Below, piece by piece: positions 20,234 to 30,395 of a stretch of 64,000 nt of DNA (the first letter of the stretch is position 1; each line of letters opens with the position of its first letter). A program made the translations under genes and the position numbers. The stretch covers positions 310,001-374,000 of the forward strand of contig NW_019173937.1 of assembly GCF_001642475.1 (NCBI RefSeq). Reading direction: 5' to 3'. The notes below the pieces were generated by a model, which saw only the letters and a list, made by a program, of their open reading frames with translations, did not search any database and was not told where the DNA came from. This stretch comes from Fonsecaea monophora. Taxonomy: Eukaryota > Ascomycota > Eurotiomycetes > Chaetothyriales > Herpotrichiellaceae.

Positions 20234-23050
20234 ATGGTTGACTTGAACAACCTAACCGTCGGCTACGTGTCCGGTATCATCGCCGCTGCCATTTTCGTTG
20301 GTAGGCAGCACCACAGAGCCTCGATTGGGACTCTTACATGGCTAATATCATCATTCAGTCCAGATATTCGTTCCTACAGCCTTACCTGTCATTCTTCTTG
20401 GGCTGCTTAATGAAAACCATTCGGCTGCAACTGCAACGGCGGTTGGATGGTACGTGGAGGCACCGCCTAACCTGCGCGACGAGTCTTGATTCATCTCCCT
20501 CTTAGGTCTGTTGTCGGTCGATTCCTGCATTCCTCCTACTGGCCCACCATTCTCTCTGGAGACACTGCGGCAACCTCACAAGTCCCTGCGCGCGTGGTGA
20601 CCATTTCTGCCCTGAAGTCGTTCTTCACCATCTTGATCGGCGTGGCGGCCATTGTTACTCCTCTTGGTCTCTACCAAGACATCATCTCGAGCAACACAGA
20701 AACCACATCCGCTTTTCATTATATTGCAGACAAGTCAGAATTTGGTCTTGGAACTCCCCCAAGGACCTACCTCCCTTGGAGCCGTATCTGTGGGGGATGG
20801 ACCCCAGCCAATTGTCCGAACTCGCCTGAGACCATAACCTATTTCACTAATGCCACGGGAGAATACTTTTCAGCAGATTACTACGACTCCCATGTACCTC
20901 AATATGTCATTGATGTGTTCGGAAGCGGGCTCGCGACCCAACCCAAATCCGTCTCGAGCATTTGGGACATCCAGTCACGATCGTACACTTGGTCGCAAAT
21001 CAACGACAATCCTAGCGCACTAGTAGCAGACAATGGATCGGCCTACCCTGTCACTGCATACCGACAAATTTCTACCATGGTCTTGGAAGATGACTATCTT
21101 GCCATTGAAGGCCTGGTGGTGGACATGAAGAACGGCGGAATCGGTTTCAGGAATCACAGCGCACCACCCGTGTCGCCGTTCGGCAGCGCATGGTCTGAAG
21201 ACCTGCTGTTCGTGGAGCCCGAATCGGTCTGTGTCGATACGAACCTCACTCTGGACTTCACCATCCCCGTATACACTAGCTTTGGGAGACAAGTCTCGGA
21301 TCTGGTGCTGACAGATCGAGGGGGCTTTGCGAACCTCATTCAAAAGTATCCACTTTGGGACCGCGAGGACACGCAGAAAAACCCAGACCTCTATTTGCGT
21401 GCATACAAGGCCGCTTGGATCAACAATGCGTGGTCCATGGCGTTTATGAACGTGACCAATTTTGCCAATCAGAGCGACCCGGACTCTCATGCTTTTGAAT
21501 ACCTCAATTCTCATGTGGGAAAGACATTTCCTCTCATGAGCTCCAATACATCGGGACTTAGCGGCATGTCCAGTTCTCTGGGCCCTGATCTTCTCACGAC
21601 GTCGACGCTTTTCGGGTACTACTTATCCGGTTTGGATCAGGGGACGGGGATATACGACAATTATAGCTCTTCGCTCAATCTAAGCACCTCCAGCACTCCA
21701 TCAGTTCCGCCGCTATATTCAAATCCTTTCAAGATCACTCAGTCAAACTTTTCCAGTGCCGGTAAGTCAAAGATGCCTTGATATTTTTCGTTTGTTCCTT
21801 CGTCGACTAACAGTCTGCCAGAACTTCTTTGTCAAGGCGCCGGTGGTCAGGATATTGCGAACATCACTAATTTTGCCGCCGCATGTGGACTGCTCTATGG
21901 AGCACCTCGGCGGAGAGGCGGGAGCGAGTCAGTCGTCTTCGAGCCCGGCTCCAAGTGGACTATCCCGCTGTACTCGTGCATTTCGACCTCGAAAGCCGTG
22001 ATCAAGACCGTTTCCTTCCGCTTCAACGGAAGCGACGATCTCTCTGGGCTGACCATCACCAACATAACCAACAAGGTCTACCCCAACGAGACTTCCAAGC
22101 CTCTCTGGGGCGTTGAGAAGACTAACAAAGTCCTTGCCGATGTCCGCGTTTTGTGGGGTCTCCTGTCAGGACCGGACCAAGGCAACGTGAGTGTCACAAC
22201 ATTACGAAAGGAATCCCTCTATCTCCCTGGCTATGTTGGTGGAGGGGCTGGAGGCCCACTTTCTGTTGGCTATCAGAACCTGCCGGGCCTCGATTTTCAC
22301 GCCGATGCCCTCGGAGCAATCTACGACATCGCCTCCTACGGAAGCACGGGCACTACAGACTATTCCGGCAGATCGAATCTGGCCATGTATCGGCTCTGGC
22401 AAGACCTCTCGCGCACCCCTGCGACCGCCGCCAGGATGCTGAATCTCATTTGGACGGACGTGGCGGCGAACTCGGTCGTCGGCACGAGAAGTCTGCAACA
22501 GCCACTGCAGAGATCCCTGCAGAAACGCGACGACAGCTCCTCGTCGCAAGGTGGTGACGAGGATCCGACCCTCCTGATGCCCGTGACCGTGTTCGAGCGA
22601 CGCGTCAGGTACCACATGGTATACGGCATTCCGGCCTTCATGACCCTGCTCGGCACACTGTGCGTCCTCGTCGCCGTCCTGGTCGTCTTGTGTCTGGGCC
22701 GAGCCGGCACCGCCAAGATGCGCAGATACCTGGACCGGACGTCGCCGGGGCGCCTCATGACCTCACACGCCACCCTCGACAGTCACACTCATATTCACCC
22801 GTTCGAGTCGGAGTCGGAGAAATATCGCAGCGACACAGGAGGAAGTAGGCGGTCCACTAAGGATTGGATCACTACTCAGGGTCGGAGAGAGATCACGCTT
22901 TCCCAGGCCGCGGATGGCTCCATCATCGTGGAAGATCCGCAGGCGGAGCGTGCACGGCTGCCCGTGGTGGAGCAGGTAACTCGCTTTCCTGACAAGAGCG
23001 GCGCAGTAACACCTGGGGAGCGTGGGAGTCTAATGGGCAATGACCAATAG
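20234..23050 (+). CDS. 880-aa membrane protein with large glycosylated-type domain, function unknown
   Basis: Four exons: 20234-20300, 20359-20449, 20506-21761 and 21822-23050; introns are 56-60 bp and all keep frame. N-terminal membrane segments: YVSGIIAAAIFVVQIFVPTA, running into LPVILLGLL (about residues 10-40), and LKSFFTILIGVAAIVTPLGL (about 80-103). Between about 105 and 735 is a soluble domain with many Asn-x-Ser/Thr sites (FTNATG, MNVTNF, SSNTSG, FSS, FNGSD, YPNETS) and scattered Cys, consistent with a non-cytosolic domain. A further helix, PAFMTLLGTLCVLVAVLVVL (about 740-762), is followed by a roughly 120-residue polar cytosolic tail. It resembles a fungal family of uncharacterised large membrane proteins. 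I cannot give a function. Confidence 0.85.
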
Positions 23051-23723
23051 TATAATATATATGTATCTATCTATCTATCTTTGTATTATGCATATTTGAT
23101 ACTCCTAGAAGCTATATATATGCCTAGCTTATAGTGGAGTTTTCCGTCTATCTTATCTACCTATACCTATATTACATATTATATCGGCCTCGAACTATGC
23201 TTCGGCTATGAAAGGAGTAAAGCTGCTTTGAATCGACTACGTACGCGCACATACGGCTAAGCCGAGTACTAGAAAGCACGGTAGGAGCTACGTCTGGGGA
23301 TATACGAGTATACAAGAGGGGCACTCGAGCAGGATTATGTATGCGAGTCCGAGGGAGCCTGTTCGAAGGGGCCACTTCGGGCTAGTACTCAAAGCTAGAT
23401 CCATCCTACTTCGGTTGAGTTATTACTGTACAGTTCCAGTAGTGTCACATGGTCCTTTCCGTGGAGACCTCGCTTTCGCTTTCGGCGAAGGCAGCTGATG
23501 ATGTTATCGCTGCTTTGTCCTTTGATGAAAGAGCACGTATGCTGTTCTCAAGCAAGAAAAATGCGATGCACCAATGATTGGAAAGTCTGATATTCGGCAT
23601 TCAGATACCGTCAAATCCCCTCGATCGAGTAGTGGAGTCCTCCTCTGTGACAACATATCTGACATTATTGCGGTCAAGGTACATGTCGGTCACCACTTGC
23701 GAATGACTGGGGAACCTGGTCCA
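23051..23723. other. AT-rich gene-free stretch
   Basis: TA-rich sequence with many short TATA/CTAT runs and no open frame of note. The composition differs from flanking genes and could reflect decayed repeat DNA, but no transposon remnant was recognised. Confidence 0.4.
23064..23080 (+). repeat. Microsatellite (TATC)n
   Basis: About four tandem TATC units just downstream of the 880-aa protein gene, in an AT-rich stretch with ATATAT runs. Confidence 0.85.
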
Positions 23724-24020
23724 TCAGACACCTGTCCTCATGTGCACCGGGCCGTGGAATTGTCCGTTGTCGTAATAACCACCAGGGAACCGATGATTCC
23801 AGCAGTTTTCGCGAGGTCGAGTGGACGAGGCTGGAAAAACATGCTCAAATGTATGTGTTTGTACATCCTGCCGCCCACAGTGGTGGGTTCTTTCCTTCGG
23901 GATGTGGGTTGAAAGGCAAGCGACATGCGTGTTGGGAAATTTGGTGCAGTTCGGGCAGCGTCGTGCAGCAGGATACTCGATCTTGCAGCCGCAGCCTTTT
24001 GGATTCGACATGCTGGGCAT
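23724..24020 (-). CDS. Possible small Cys/His-rich protein
   Basis: A 98-codon frame from an ATG at 24020. The N-terminal half has a patterned set of metal-type ligands: GCGC, then RRCPNC, VAC, and HHCG, with five further His residues (THT, EH, NH, FH, VH) downstream. The pattern C-x-C ... C-x2-C ... H-H-C could bind zinc. There is no membrane or signal segment from this start. No family is recognised, and no neighbour supports a role. A longer in-frame extension upstream (to 24191) lacks such a pattern. The spacing of Cys is the main reason to list it. Confidence 0.35.
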   Translation of the reverse strand: MPSMSNPKGCGCKIEYPAARRCPNCTKFPNTHVACLSTHIPKERTHHCGRQDVQTHTFEHVFPASSTRPRENCWNHRFPGGYYDNGQFHGPVHMRTGV

Positions 24021-25086
24021 GGAACGGTGATGGATCGACGAGTATTCTCTAGCTAAGTGCTGGACGACTTTGTAGAGTCTCGAGCAAGTGTGATTTGGGA
24101 GCAAGGAGACAACACATAGAGAACTCAATTGCCCTGGCGTGCAGGCAAAAAGGCTTACTGAGATCATGGATCCCAAATACGGAGCTTGCATGCCTCAAAG
24201 CCTTGTAATCTGGATGCCATATCTGTATGAAGCACAGGTGGACGTGTGCAACATGTGGTGGCTACTACAGTGGCTCCCCACACCTACCCTCCTACACTAC
24301 TCAGTCAGACACTCTCGTCACACTCTTACCGAACTACACGCCTCTTACGCGTGCATAAGTACCCGTGTATTACCCTCACACTTAGTGAACTCCGCCTCGT
24401 TTGTTACAGAGACCATGCTACCCTTCGATCGTCGAGTTCTTTCAGTCCTTCCAGCGTTATTCTGCCCACGAGCATCTATTGTTCATATTCAGTGATTTTG
24501 CCTGCGGATCAGCTTCACCTGCGGCTCGGCTCTACTTGTGGCCTCTATTTGTGCCTGAGTTGCACTCAATCATCCTCATCTAGCTATCGGCTTTGCTCAT
24601 GCGGACACCTTTACCTAGATACAGCCGTCGATTTTGCCCTACGAACGATAGATTCCTGAGAATAGCTACGGACGAGATCATAGAAAGAGAGAAGGGAGGA
24701 GGAAGAGCATCCTTGTTAAGCCACAGCAATCTCAACCATACACATTATATCATCTCCTCCATCAGACGATCCTTGTTACTTATCGACCACGCCTCTCCCA
24801 CATATATCGATACCACCTCTTGGTCTCACAACAATTGAGCCCAGACGCGGGCCGGGGCGGGGCTAGGTAGGAAACGGAAAGGATACCTCGCTCAAATCTC
24901 ATCACTTCCCAATCATAATTTAGGGGTTGACACTTGTACTTTGTCAGCTGCGCTAACAGGGTGCAATCGAAATCGTCAAGGCAGCGCCCTCCTTCCACGA
25001 GCACGTCGCAAGTAAAACCGAGCATGCGGTACCGGCGGATTTGAGTAGATCTCGCCACTTCCCTCCAACGCTTGCGATTACCATCC
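24021..25086. other. Gene-free stretch upstream of kinase gene
   Basis: About 1.07 kb of sequence with no supported gene; presumably includes the promoter of the kinase-like gene. Frames on both strands lack domains. Confidence 0.45.
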
Positions 25087-25908
25087 ATGGAAGCAAACTA
25101 CGTTTATCTCGACGGCACGATTGTGAGAGAACCGATCATCGGAATAGGAGGGACAGGCATTGTTGTCCTGCGACGAGGGTACGCGTACAAGATACCTCTA
25201 ATATCCAAGATCATCAAGATTGACGGAGTTCCATTCGACTATGGAAAATTATTACCCTCCAGAGAAGGCGATTATGACGAGCGCGCCACGGCTGTCAAGG
25301 CTTTGGAGCACGAAAAGGCCATTTATAGAAGACTGGGCGACCACCCTGGGATCATTCGCTGCTACAATCTTCAATCCCCCGACCCCTCAATCCAGATGCC
25401 ATTGATGGAGGGCGACCTGAGACATTATCTGGATCAGACGACGCGGCCTGGAAAAGAGACGCTACTATCCTGGATGACCCAACTGGCGCACGCCATGTCC
25501 CACATCCATTCCCACCGCGTCATAATCGCGGACTTCCGTTTAGACAACGTCGTCTTTGACGAGAAGATGTGTATCAAGCTCGTTGACTTCTCCGAGTCCT
25601 CTCTTATGCCGCTCGACTGGGATCTCGACGACTGTGATGAAAATGGCTTTTCGACATGGACCGATATTGGTCAGTTCGGGGCGGTCATGTTCGATATGAT
25701 AACGGGCCAGCGTTGTACCTTTGACATCTATCAAGACTGGGAGCAGGTCGGAGACCCGACGACTTGGCCTCGACGCGATTCCCTCCCGTCAACTAGCAGA
25801 GTATGGTTAAATTCCATCATCGAAAAGTGCTGGACCAAGCAATTTCCGTCGGCGCGAAATCTTGCAGAAGAGCTGGACAGGGAAAATGATATGCTCCTAT
25901 CGAAATAA
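25087..25908 (+). CDS. Atypical fungal protein kinase-like protein
   Basis: 273 residues from the ATG at 25087 (an earlier in-frame TTG at 25072 is not used). Kinase landmarks: Gly-rich loop GIGGTGIV (19-26), Lys in YAYKIP (about 35), helix C HEKAIYRRLGDHPGIIRCY, catalytic loop VIIADFRLDNVVFD, metal-binding LVDFSESS, and an alphaF region with TDIGQFGAVMFDMITG. The canonical HRD is changed to IAD and DFG to DFS, but the catalytic Asp, the Asn and the metal Asp remain, so activity is possible. The protein is a bare, short kinase domain. A decayed relative lies at 48.0-48.7 kb. Substrate and pathway are unknown; it adjoins the ligase end of the pathway cluster but nothing ties it to it. Confidence 0.85.
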   Translation: MEANYVYLDGTIVREPIIGIGGTGIVVLRRGYAYKIPLISKIIKIDGVPFDYGKLLPSREGDYDERATAVKALEHEKAIYRRLGDHPGIIRCYNLQSPDPSIQMPLMEGDLRHYLDQTTRPGKETLLSWMTQLAHAMSHIHSHRVIIADFRLDNVVFDEKMCIKLVDFSESSLMPLDWDLDDCDENGFSTWTDIGQFGAVMFDMITGQRCTFDIYQDWEQVGDPTTWPRRDSLPSTSRVWLNSIIEKCWTKQFPSARNLAEELDRENDMLLSK

Positions 25909-25995
25909 AACTGGTTGACGCATGATCTGCCATTTTTTCCATTCATCCTGTTTGTTGAATGCGGAAGCATTTCACGCTGTAAACTAGCCTAGGAG

Positions 25996-26018
25996 CCTAC
26001 CTACCTACCTATCTACCT
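25996..26018 (+). repeat. Short (CTAC)n tract
   Basis: Tandem CCTACCTACCTACC followed by TATCTACC in the 147-bp gap between two convergent genes. Confidence 0.7.
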
Positions 26019-26055
26019 CCCTCGCACAATCTGAGGGCAATCTCGTTAAAAGATT

Positions 26056-28015
26056 TCATAGCCTCGCCTTGACAACATCCTGCGCCGAGTCCTTGGCCGC
26101 CCACTCTCTTATGAGTTTCCGCTGAATCTTCCCGCTGGGACTTTTGGGGACCTCGTCGATGAAGAATACCCCGCCGGTGAGGTGCTTGTGCTTGGCCACC
26201 CGGCCCTGCAGCCACTGCGCGAGAGCGGCCGCGGAGACTTTCCCCCGGAAGGGGTCTTTCAGAACCACGTACGCGCGCGGGGCCTCGTCGCCGTCGTCGC
26301 CGAGCTTGACGCCCACGACGGCCGAGTCGGCCACGGCCTCATGCTCCAGCAGCGCGGCTTCGAGCTCGGCCGGCGCGACTTGCAGGCCCTTGACCTTGAT
26401 GAGTTCCTTCTTGCGGTCCACAATCCAGTACAGGCCCTGCGCGTTCCGAATGGCGACGTCGCCCGTGCGGAGGAAGCCGTCCGCGTCGAACAGCGCGCGC
26501 GTCGCCTCCTCGTTGCGCCAGTAGCCCTGGCAGATGTTGGGTCCGCGCACGTGGATCTCTCCTCGTTCGCCGATTGGAACCTCAACGCCGGCGTCGTCCA
26601 GCAGTTTCATCTCGCAGTTCGGGTCGATGTAGCCGACGCTGCCGCTGCGGTCGTCCCGTCCGCCCGGCATGTGCAGCGCCGAGCACGTCACCTCGGTCAT
26701 GCCCCAGGTCTGCACGACGCGACCGCCCTGCAGCTTCGCCGTGACTTCGTTCTGCAGTTCCTGGCTCAGCGGCGCCGCCCCGCAGAGGATGTTGCGCAGC
26801 GAGCTGATGTCGTAGCGCTCCGTCTCGGGCCGCTTGGCTAGCATCACCAGCACGGGCGGCGCCGTCTGGAGGTGTGTGATGGCGTGCGTCTGGATGTGTC
26901 TGAGGAACTCGGTGTAGTGGAACTGCGCCATGATGTAGACGGGCGACAGCGTCTTGAGCGCTGCGAGAATCGTCCACAGCTGCCCGTAGGCGTGGGAGAG
27001 GGGCAGAAACCCCAGCCAGCGCTCTTGCGGTCGCGTGGCCGGTGTGTACGGCTGTTCGAGATCCCGCATGTAGATCGACTGGGACACATTGGCGATCAAA
27101 TTGGTGTGGCTGATCCGGACGCCCTTGGGGAGGCCGGTCGTCCTGGAAATGATCCCAAGTCAGTGCATCCTCGAAAAGAGCTTTCGCAATCATGACGGCC
27201 TTGAACGAATGAATGTATGCATGCATGCGACGGAATGTGCCAGGCTTACCCAGAAGAGTAATTGAGCACGGCTGTGGTGTTTGTCGCCTCGTCCCCATTC
27301 AGCCGTCTCCACTGCCACTTTTGAGCGTCCTCGACGGTCGCCAGGATGGAGCGGAAATCACGAATACCCTCGGTCTCCGGTTGAGGGTCTTGGTCAAATA
27401 GGAAGATTCTGGATTTTGACAGGCCCGCGTTTCTTGCCGCGGCGAGAGCGACGGTGAGGTGTCTCGGGTGAACGAGGAATATCTCGGTGCCGGTGTTTTG
27501 CAGCTGAGTTGTCGTTTCTGTAGGACGCCATTTTGTCAGTCATTTTTATATTCTGCGAAAAACAAAAAACAAGAGAATTGTATAACTACACAAAATGAAC
27601 AATAAAGGGGGTGGAGTTGGGGCTTGGATTTGGGTGAGCGAGCCATTGGAAAATGTGGGTTTAGTGCCGTACCATGCACACCGAAACTTATACTGCAGCC
27701 GCTGAATATCCCCCCTGCGGCGATGGCAGCCAGATAGAGAACAGGGACAAACACATGGTTCGGGGTGAACATCATGATGGTGAACCCGGTCCTGGACGAC
27801 TCCCCTGTCCGTCCACCCACCCCGAGAATCCGCTGGAACCCGAGCGCCAGCCGCTTGACCCAGACGAGCGTCTCGGCCGGCGACAGCGCATATCGAGAAG
27901 GCTCGTCGGCAGAGATGTACAGAGGTTGTGTCGAAGGCTTTGCGTCAGGGGGGAAGAGGTACGTCAGGAGATCCGTGGGGGGGATGGTGATCGAAAAGGG
28001 AGATTTCTGAGGCAT
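26056..28015 (-). CDS. AMP-dependent acyl-CoA ligase (4-coumarate-CoA ligase-like), peroxisomal
   Basis: Three exons, 28015-27673, 27517-27250 and 27142-26056, give 565 residues; introns are 155 and 107 bp. The second junction rebuilds the AMP-binding signature NYSSGTTGLPKGV. Other motifs: GFLPLSHAYG, the TWGMTEVT substrate/adenine motif, GYWRNEEATRALFDADGFLR with RTGDVA, the hinge DRKKELIKVKG, and the catalytic Lys region KSPSGKIQRKLIR. The protein ends ARL, a PTS1-type peroxisomal signal. It should activate a carboxylic acid to its CoA thioester through an acyl-adenylate; the acid is unknown. It is divergent from an SDR gene and forms the left edge of the BVMO cluster. Its GC content is clearly higher than that of the kinase next door. 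Confidence 0.92.
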
Positions 28016-28631
28016 CTCGGCTTCGAGAAGCACCCACGAGTCGCCTGGTTTTCTTGTCGTGATGATTCTCCTTGACTGGTACGAGTTGGGACCCAGACTT
28101 TATCGTGTGCAGCGCCGACACCAACACCAGGACCCTGGACGAGAAGCTGCGAGCATTCGAAAAGAGCTCGAGATACATCAAGACATGATTACAGCTGAAA
28201 AGGACCACCACTACTACTGTCCCACCGCCTCCAGAGCTGGTGGTACATTTCCGGTGGCATTTTTTGAGAGCTGCTCTTCTCCCCGTCTCCGCAATCCTTT
28301 ACCTCTCCCCCAAATCTCTCTCAAAGGAAAGGGAGATCATAAGTGGAAAGATAGATCTACAACCGCGGAACTCGGCGCGCCTCTCCAATTGGGATTCTCT
28401 GACTCTCTGACTCTCCCGGAGAAAAGGCGGGATTTCTTTCTCGGGTGGGGGAATCAGCGGGGAGATGCCGGGGGATTTAGAGCATCTCCAACGCGCATAT
28501 CTCGGTACCGAATATAAGGCACTTATTATATCATACTGTGCATACTGTGGTATATTTCGAGACGAAGCGATCGAGAGAAATCACTCTTCAGCAGATTACT
28601 GTGAATTCTACAGAAAGGACCTATTGTCAAC
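28016..28631. promoter_or_regulatory. Divergent promoter, acyl-CoA ligase / SDR
   Basis: 616 bp between two divergent start codons in the pathway cluster, so co-regulation is plausible. It contains CGG-type half-sites, for example CCGCGG near 28364 and CCGGAG near 28416, and a direct repeat of GACTCTCT. Such half-sites fit Zn2Cys6 binding in general, but no defined operator can be assigned. Confidence 0.45.
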
Positions 28632-29618
28632 ATGTCAGCAAGCACGGATACCAACCCTGTGGAAGCACCTCGTCAGGGCCAGCTTCAGGGCAAAGTTGCT
28701 TTGGTAACAGGAGCGGGCATGGGGTTTGGATCGGGTATATACTACCTTCCCCCTTACTCCCATGGATATGCCTGTTGAACAAATCGGCTTACTTCTATGC
28801 GGTGTGTAGCCATAACCAAAAAGTTCCACCGAGAAGGCGCCAAAGTTGTCGCCGTGGACATCAGCCCTGCACTCTCGGACAGCGTGGTCGAGGCTTACCC
28901 GGACGGCAGCGTCGTGCCCGTCATCGGCGACGTCTCCAAGATAGACACGTGGAACAAGGCCCTTGAGACGGCGTTGGACAAATTCGGCAAGCTCGACATC
29001 GTCGTCAACAATGCCGGAGTCATCTACGACAACACGCCGAGCCACGAGGTCGAGGAGGAAGAATTCGACCGTCTCATGCGCATCAACGTCAAGTCCCTCT
29101 TCTGGAGCTGCAAGGTCATTGTCCCGTATCTCCAGAAACGCGGAGAAGGCGGCAACTTTGTCAACCTGTCGAGCACGGGGGCCTCGAGACCGAGACCCGG
29201 TGTGACATGGTATTCTACGACAAAGGGCGCTGTGAGTATAATGACCAAGAGCTTGGGCGTGGAATACGCCCCCAACAAGATCCGATTTAATGCTATCCTC
29301 CCCGCCCTGGGAGAAACTGCAATGTGAGTCCACAATCCTCTCTGCACGGCGCGCGATGTTGAAGAACAGGAGTCAAAGAAAAGGAAAAGATGTGTGGATC
29401 CCTCAACTGATGATGTATTGTGCGACTTTGGCAGGCTGCCCAAGGTTCTAGGGAAACCAGACACAGCGGAGAATCGCGCCCCCATTCTAGCCTCCATCCC
29501 TCTCGGAAGGTTCACAGAGGGCACAGACGTGGCTAACGCCGCAAGTTTCCTCGCGAGTGATGACGCTTCCTTCATTACTGGTATATGCATGGAGGTCGAT
29601 GGGGGGAGGTGTATATGA
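28632..29618 (+). CDS. Short-chain dehydrogenase/reductase (SDR), classical type
   Basis: Exons 28632-28734, 28810-29323 and 29435-29618 (introns 75 and 111 bp) give 266 residues. The cofactor motif TGAGMGFGSAI is completed across intron 1 (TGxxxGxG). Next come VVAVDIS, NNAG in IVVNNAGVIYD, the catalytic Ser in NLSSTGAS, Tyr and Lys in WYSTTKGA, and the C-terminal ITGICMEVDGGRC. Helix and tail match FabG/levodione-reductase-like SDRs. It should oxidise or reduce an alcohol/ketone with NAD(P)(H). VDIS with an Asp after the second strand suggests NAD(H) preference. In the cluster it could supply the ketone for the monooxygenase. Confidence 0.92.
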
Positions 29619-30395
29619 GTTGGGAAGGCCTCGGGATTCTCCGAGTGATGGGCAATATATTTTGTGAAGTGTCTTCATACATACGGCCAATGGATCATCA
29701 GTTTCAACCCAAGTTCTAGCCTTTCCATTGGAGTTGACCACGTCGTACCGAGCCGTTCGTTACCATGAGAGAGTCGTCTAGCAGCGCTTGAGGCGGTACA
29801 TACAAAGGGGCCGTGAAAGAAGTTTTGTATGGGACGCGAAGATCTATCTACACCCAGCCCTAGAGTATACCTTGGGATCGTGTAACGCAGCAGGTGTTAT
29901 ATGCAGAATTTTCGGAAACTGTAAAGGGGGGGAGAGGAGGAGCCACTCTTATACCCCGGCATACTAGGGCCCCCACTGGCTGGACATAGTAACAGGCTTT
30001 ATGACCATCTCTGCAGTTAGTTAGCTCTAATATACCCCAATCGTATACGTGAACGTGCTAAGCAGAGGGCTGCCTAATGTCTCGTATGGGGTCCAAGAAC
30101 ATAGAGCTAGCTTGCTCAGGCGCACTTTTTGGCTCCATCCAGCTTTGAAAGTCAACCTTGGAAAGTGCGTAATATGACTGCATACTAGTATGTACTACGT
30201 GGTAATGAGCGAGTGGTTATAGGCTCTTCAGCTCGGGTAGACTGCAGTATATTTTCGGCTCTTCGGCTTGGACCGTTTAAACCTGCTGGGTTGGGTCTAC
30301 TATTGCTCGTTCTCAGCAGGAGCTACCGTCTTTTTGCACGCAACGTAGAGCTAGCTAGCTAGCTAGCTAGACGATTCTTATCTATTTTGTATGCC
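29619..30395. other. Convergent intergenic region with CTAG repeat
   Basis: 777 bp between two stop codons. It is rich in TA/CTAG words and ends with a perfect CTAG tandem run. No open frame has recognisable content. Confidence 0.5.
30349..30370. repeat. Tandem (CTAG)n, 22 bp
   Basis: Five CTAG units preceded by AG. The run is self-complementary, so it can form a hairpin. It sits 26 bp downstream of the monooxygenase stop codon. Confidence 0.9.

Noticed and set aside
19854..20246. 130-codon frame upstream of the 880-aa membrane protein
   Set aside because: It opens only from TTG and overlaps the real start at 20234 in another frame. The hydrophobic end alone is not enough support.
26182..27298. 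Long frames (plus strand 26182-26841 and minus strand 26582-27298) over the acyl-CoA ligase
   Set aside because: Shadows of a GC-rich gene with complete ligase motifs; low-complexity products.
30349..30370. CTAG run as a CRISPR or transposon end
   Set aside because: A simple tetranucleotide repeat without spacers, target-site duplication or an adjacent element.
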